From Euglena gracilis (Eukaryota; Euglenida; Euglenophyceae; Euglenales): a stretch of 64,000 nucleotides of DNA. The stretch is from assembly GCA_039621445.1 (NCBI GenBank), contig CP154956.1:86622231-86686230 (forward strand), given 5' to 3'. The notes under the pieces were generated by a model, which had not been told where the DNA came from, made no database searches, and worked only from the letters and a program-made list of their open reading frames with translations. Made by a program: the position numbers and the translations under genes. Shown here in pieces: positions 54,533-64,000 of the stretch (its first letter is position 1; each line of letters starts with the position of its first letter).

Positions 54533-54823
54533 GAGGGCCTGCCACTGCGGCTTCGGGAGACGGAGCAACAGGAGGGACGTCAGAACAGCACCCTCGTCGT
54601 GGCCATACAGCAAGCGGACCTGGCAAACAGTGCGATGGACACGGACGAAATCCCCGCCCTCCTTCCACGATGAACCACCGCAAAACGTCCACACGCTGCC
54701 CACTCCCGTCACTCGGGACCCAACCTGGCTGTGCTGGCCGAGGGGGAGCGTTGGGCCGACACACAGCGGCTGGGTCTCGTTCCCTCTCTCCCCGATGACC
54801 CACTGGGCTTTTCAGCCTGGTGA
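47918..54823 (+). CDS. QWRF-motif protein, HAUS8/augmin-like candidate
   Basis: Eight-exon model: 47918-48100, 49283-49467, 50107-50169, 51410-51470, 53112-53173, 53504-53617, 54547-54624, 54733-54823 (TGA). The lengths sum to 837 nt, 278 aa. Residues 1-70 are basic and Pro-rich. LLQWRFVN follows at about 73-80, then charged helices (HRFERAKAEQLQAGLDQLHALL, VERHQQATQQALQE, LQQAWQELHTMQGRVLGNLQ). A QWRF signature after a basic Pro/Ser-rich N terminus and before coiled coil is the plan of plant QWRF/AUG8 proteins, the HAUS8-type subunit of augmin that binds microtubules. Introns carry CAG or CGG at +4..+6 and CTG at -8..-6, except 51471-53111, modelled as GT-AG. Exons 3-5 are the least certain. 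Orthology is inferred from the motif only. Confidence 0.5.
48533..48596. repeat. 32-bp tandem duplication
   Basis: Two units starting AACGACC(A/G)ACTGGAGGACAC, one substitution apart, with the beginning of a third. They lie in an open region (48490-48560) that I considered as an exon. Confidence 0.85.
49283..49467 (+). CDS. QWRF exon
   Basis: Most diagnostic exon of the 47918-54823 gene. Codes PAQPQLLQWRFVN and then an amphipathic helix with Leu heptads. CTG at 49275-49277, CAG at 49471-49473. Confidence 0.65.
51077..51265. repeat. Palindromic element with GTACC-C9-TTGTCGTTGACAC arms
   Basis: Long inverted arms at both ends (GTACCTCCCCC... and ...GGGGGAGGTAC), with several internal GTGTCAACGACA/TGTCGTTGACAC copies in both orientations. 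Related sequence is at about 2577-2680, in copy A only. Confidence 0.7.
52325..52627. mobile_element. CATACAAT-ended transposon-like element
   Basis: 303 bp, terminal inverted repeat CATACAAT...ATTGTATG, flanking GTTTTCAC (52317-52324) and GTCTTCAC (52628-52635), 7 of 8 identical. Interior matches the 4885-5235 element. Lies in the intron 51471-53111. Confidence 0.75.
53504..53617 (+). CDS. Coiled-coil exon of QWRF-like gene
   Basis: Codes ADRLRPACEASRNLQQAW and a further Gln/Leu-rich helix. CTG at 53496-53498, CAG at 53621-53623. Phases match both neighbours. Confidence 0.6.
54318..54530. repeat. (CA)n microsatellite
   Basis: CA array with CG/CAGA interruptions, ending 16 bp before the exon at 54547. 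Confidence 0.95.
54547..54823 (+). CDS. Last two exons of QWRF-like gene
   Basis: Exon 54547-54624 (RLRETEQQEGRQNSTLVV) and exon 54733-54823 ending PDDPLGFSAW and TGA. The 108-bp intron between them has CAG at 54628-54630 and CTG at 54725-54727, one of the shortest nonconventional introns in the window. Confidence 0.6.
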
Positions 54824-56074
54824 GGAGACCACGTGCCTAACTCGTGTGTGCCTTTGGTTGGGGTCGTCAAAGCCGGGACCAGATGGGACTGGATATTTTA
54901 TTATATATATGATGAATATGTATGATGTATACATACATACATACATACGGACATATATATATGTATACATGTATACATGTATATATATATATGTATATAC
55001 ATGTATATATATGTATAATTGCATTTTGCCAAACAAGCCAGTGACACCAATCACAAGGTATTGCATTCCTCCATGGGGGGATCATGAACCAGGTGCAATG
55101 CAACCTTCACCGGGCAAACTGAACCAGGATGCCTCGTTGCTAAGCGGAACAGGGAAAGTTTGGTTTTCTTATTTATGGATGGCACGGTCACGAGAGGGAT
55201 TTGTCACAGTCCCCGGTGCTGGCCAACCAACCTGCCAAGTGAATATTGGATTGGGGGGACCAGATAGAGGGGGTCTGCGCTGGAAGATGACATGCCCAGA
55301 TTTAGTTTTTTTTTGTTTTCCACTGATGCTAATTCTATTTCACCTTCTTGGACTTTTTTTTTGTGTTGGAAACGTAACCCCCCAAATTATATTACCCCCC
55401 CCCCCGAAATATTATTTGGTTGGCCGAAGTCCACTCAGGGGGGGGGGTTATTTGGGGGAGGGAATGTTATGCCTGCCGAAATTTTTTTTATAATTTTATG
55501 GGTGTGAAATTTTGACTGCGAGATGCATTGCATGTACGTTGAACACCATCAAACCCATCGTGGGTGGAATTTTTGTTTCAAAAAGGCGCAATTTGGCATT
55601 TTCCCTTCTATTTCCAATCCGAACATGGTAGAATTATGTAAAATTTGCACAAGAACATAATCACACAAAATATGGTTCCAAAAATAAGGTTCCAGCTCCC
55701 AGGAGAACTCATTTTTTGTGGCGGTCTGTGAAAAATGGGGGGGGGGTATTATTTGGGCGGCCAAAGTCGGGTCCCACGGGGGTTATTGTTTGGGGGGTTA
55801 TCCATGTCTGACGATGCCCTTGCCATCAGAGTACAATTCCAGTTAGTTTTGCAGTTGTGCAGCCTCACATGCACCTCCCTTTCCATTGGAAGGGGCTGGG
55901 TTGTGTGCTGGCAGGGGTTTTTGATATGGCCATTTCAGGGGCAACCAAGCTGGGTTGGCTGCGGACAGAATCCAAGGCCAACCCCCCCCCCCCATGCCTG
56001 CTATGGGCAGGCAACCCAGAGCACAAAGCACACACCCCCCCCCGGGTTGCTTAGCCTGCCCGCCATTCCCCACA
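54824..56074. other. Intergenic region
   Basis: Between the QWRF-like stop and the phosphatase acceptor. Holds a TA/CA patch (54900-55020) and GGGTTATTTGGGG-type repeats (55370-55460, 55735-55800). No exon supported. Confidence 0.5.
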
Positions 56075-56099
56075 GGCCGCCCCACCATCCCCAACCACA

Positions 56100-56100
<1 letters not shown>
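56075..56100 (+). promoter_or_regulatory. Probable spliced-leader acceptor of phosphatase gene
   Basis: A pyrimidine-rich stretch and cag ending at 56075 lie 24 bp before the start ATG, with no ATG between. This fits a trans-splice acceptor giving a very short 5' UTR. Confidence 0.45.
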
Positions 56101-61950
<5,850 letters not shown>

Positions 61951-64000
61951 GCATTAGCGGCCCCCCGGATTAATTATGATATGATGCTGACCCCCTGCCC
62001 TCGCCCACTGTGGCTGCCATCGGCTTTCCTGCTTCCCAGATCGGCGGAAGCGGTGCAACGTGTTGATCAATTCAGCGTTGGCACCAAGACCAATTGCACA
62101 AGAACGCATGTTCTTGTGTTTCAATTCACCCGAGCCTGCTTCTAAGCATCATAGAGTTGGCTACGATTTTTGCACATGGCCCATCGTGCCAGCGCTTGCC
62201 TGAGCAGGGGCCTTAGCCCCCCCCCCCCAGAACTTAGGCGGTGCATCTCGCACTTAAGCTTTTTTTTTGGTTTATTTGCGCATTTTCGTACATCGACCAA
62301 AAACCGCTTTGACGCCAGCGTTACAAGGGGTGAGAGCGAGAGGCAGCACGATTGGACAAAATATTTGCGATTGCTTATTTTTGGCCCCGTCTCCCCCAGG
62401 AGCTACGTGTTTTTTTCTGTTTTTTTTGAGATCAGAATGACATGAAAACTCCCGGACCAATCCTCCCCAAGAAAAAAATGCCGACAAAAACACCCCATTC
62501 CCTGTGCGACAACTGCCAGCATGTGCCGCCTAAGAGGAAGCTGTAGTGGTCCCTGGTGTTGACCATTTGTACGGTGACAATTTCCCAAGATGGGGGTTGA
62601 CAAGCATTCCATTACTCACCCACCCAGGTGTTAGGGGTGTGTGCAGGTGCCAGGTGTTAGGGTGTGGCAGCCTCAGTGGTGCCACAAGACCCTTGGCTTT
62701 GGTTGCCTGCGCGGTGTGCCACTGCACTCATGCCAATTTGCCAGTCTGCCTCTGAAGCCGACCATTCAAACTTTCTTTCTCATCCTCAGAATTACTGCTT
62801 CAAGGGGGTGTTACGTGTAACAAATTCCCTGCTGCCCTGAGAATTTGACTCCCGGCAACTATTTATTGTTTCTTTTCAGATACCTCCATTTGTAGCCCCC
62901 CAAAGGCGAAAAGTCAGCAATTGAGTTTCTCTGTCGATCCTTGTGGTCGATCTGGGTTTCCTAAACACTGCAGCTTACAAGTTCTCCATTTCCTTTGTGG
63001 AGGCGAAGGGTGTGCTGCCTTCTCAGATCCTGGGGGGGGGGGGCTGGATGTCTGGAGATAGATTCCGGGGGGGGGGGGAGGGGCTGGGGGGACAATTCTG
63101 GAGGATTTTGTGCATTTTTTTTTACTTTAATGAAATTTGCACAGATTTGGAGGTCTATTTATTTCCCTCAGTTTATTCTTTTGATTGGTTGGTTGCTTTG
63201 AGTTGGATACTGCTGCCTTGATGCAGTAAATGCTGGTGGGAAAAAGGAAATAAATCTGTGGAAATATTTGAAGACCTTGTTTATGGGAGCTAAATTGCCA
63301 AAAATCATTGAATGTATCAGTAAACAGCCTAAAAATGTCGAAAATGGCTGATTATTGATGAGAAAGGCCGTTCAAAAAAATGGATGGGGTCTGATAATTA
63401 GGTGAAATATTGGCTCGACTATTGATGCTTTCAAGGTCCACCTTTTTTTCCATGGGCTCCACTTTTTTCAGGCTTTTTTCCCGGACCAAAATTGTTTTCC
63501 ACATTCAATTATGTAGCCGCCCAAAAGCCCAACCTCCCCGAGAGCACAAACGTGCAATGGCACCTTCGCCACCTACCTCCTTCTCCTCTGCGGACCAAAC
63601 GCGATGCAGACTTGGTTTTGTTTGCCCACCCGTGATCAGGGCTCAATTTCCAGTGAATGAAAGACGAGCAGCACCCATTTTCACTTCCCACACAATGGGG
63701 GACAACTACAGGCTCCCTGCCATTTATGAAGTCAACCGCCACACAACAAGGAAAGTAACCCACAAATATAAAGCCCCCCGCTTTATATTTGGACGGGATT
63801 TCAACACCCTTAGGGGGGGCTTTATATTTGGGGGGGGCTTTATATTGGGGGGGATCAAACTTTTTGGGGTGGCCTCTATGACCTCCGGCGGCCTTTAATT
63901 GTGGCCAAATACCAGTTTTATGCCAACTTTGGTTGTGTATATCCTATTTTCCCCAAATCGGCAATTATTATCCAGAATGGAGCATTTTTAGGAGAAAAAA
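61951..64000. other. 3' flank of phosphatase gene, no gene seen
   Basis: Contains ordinary spacer and palindromic GGGGGGCTTTATATTTGG repeats at 63765-63860. An open stretch at 63540-63760 has no recognisable similarity. Confidence 0.45.

Noticed and set aside
54291-55493. 400-codon plus-strand ORF
   Set aside because: First part is the (CA)n array read as His-Thr. It covers two supported exons in a different frame and then runs through non-coding spacer.
63536-63898. Open frame in the 3' flank
   Set aside because: No recognisable similarity or exon edges, and it ends in GGGGGGCTTTATATTTGG palindromic repeats.

Overview
This is eukaryotic nuclear DNA, most probably from a photosynthetic euglenid (Euglena or a relative). 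Coding sequence appears as short GC-rich exons (36-400 bp) separated by introns of about 0.1-4 kb that are full of C/G homopolymers, microsatellites and small inverted-repeat elements. The strongest clue is splicing. In a low-molecular-weight protein tyrosine phosphatase gene at 56100-61950, family homology fixes the exon joints, and none of the six introns is GT-AG. In all six, bases +4..+6 are complementary to bases -8..-6 (CAG/CTG in the clearest cases). That is the signature described for nonconventional introns of euglenids. Most lines of a six-frame translation here are shadows of repeats or frames of introns.

Layout, all genes on the + strand. (1) 1-11480 is one copy of a segment repeated at 20888-31490. 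It ends exactly at a 13-N assembly gap (11481-11493), so it may be the other haplotype placed in tandem, or a real partial duplication. (2) About 13060-46445 holds a chain of roughly 25 exons, apparently one very large gene for a proline-rich protein with a cysteine/histidine finger-like motif; copy B of the repeated segment supplies its middle exons. Eight consecutive introns between 34014 and 46142 are consistent in reading phase and show the +4..+6/-8..-6 pairing. (3) 47918-54823 is a predicted 278-aa, eight-exon gene with a QWRF motif followed by alpha-helical sequence, resembling plant QWRF/HAUS8 augmin proteins. (4) 56100-61950 is the phosphatase gene (seven exons, 196 aa). (5) 61951-64000 has no exon I can support.

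Introns and spacers carry at least two families of short non-autonomous DNA-transposon-like elements with 8-bp target-site duplications. They also hold long (GT)n, (CA)n, (ATGT)n/(ATGC)n, (GAAA)n and (CCAG)n arrays, a minisatellite, and several large palindromes built on C-run/G-run cores. The three genes do not form an obvious pathway: one signalling phosphatase, one probable microtubule/augmin-type protein and one protein of unknown function. Exon limits outside the phosphatase gene come from reading frame plus the intron rule and should be read as models.
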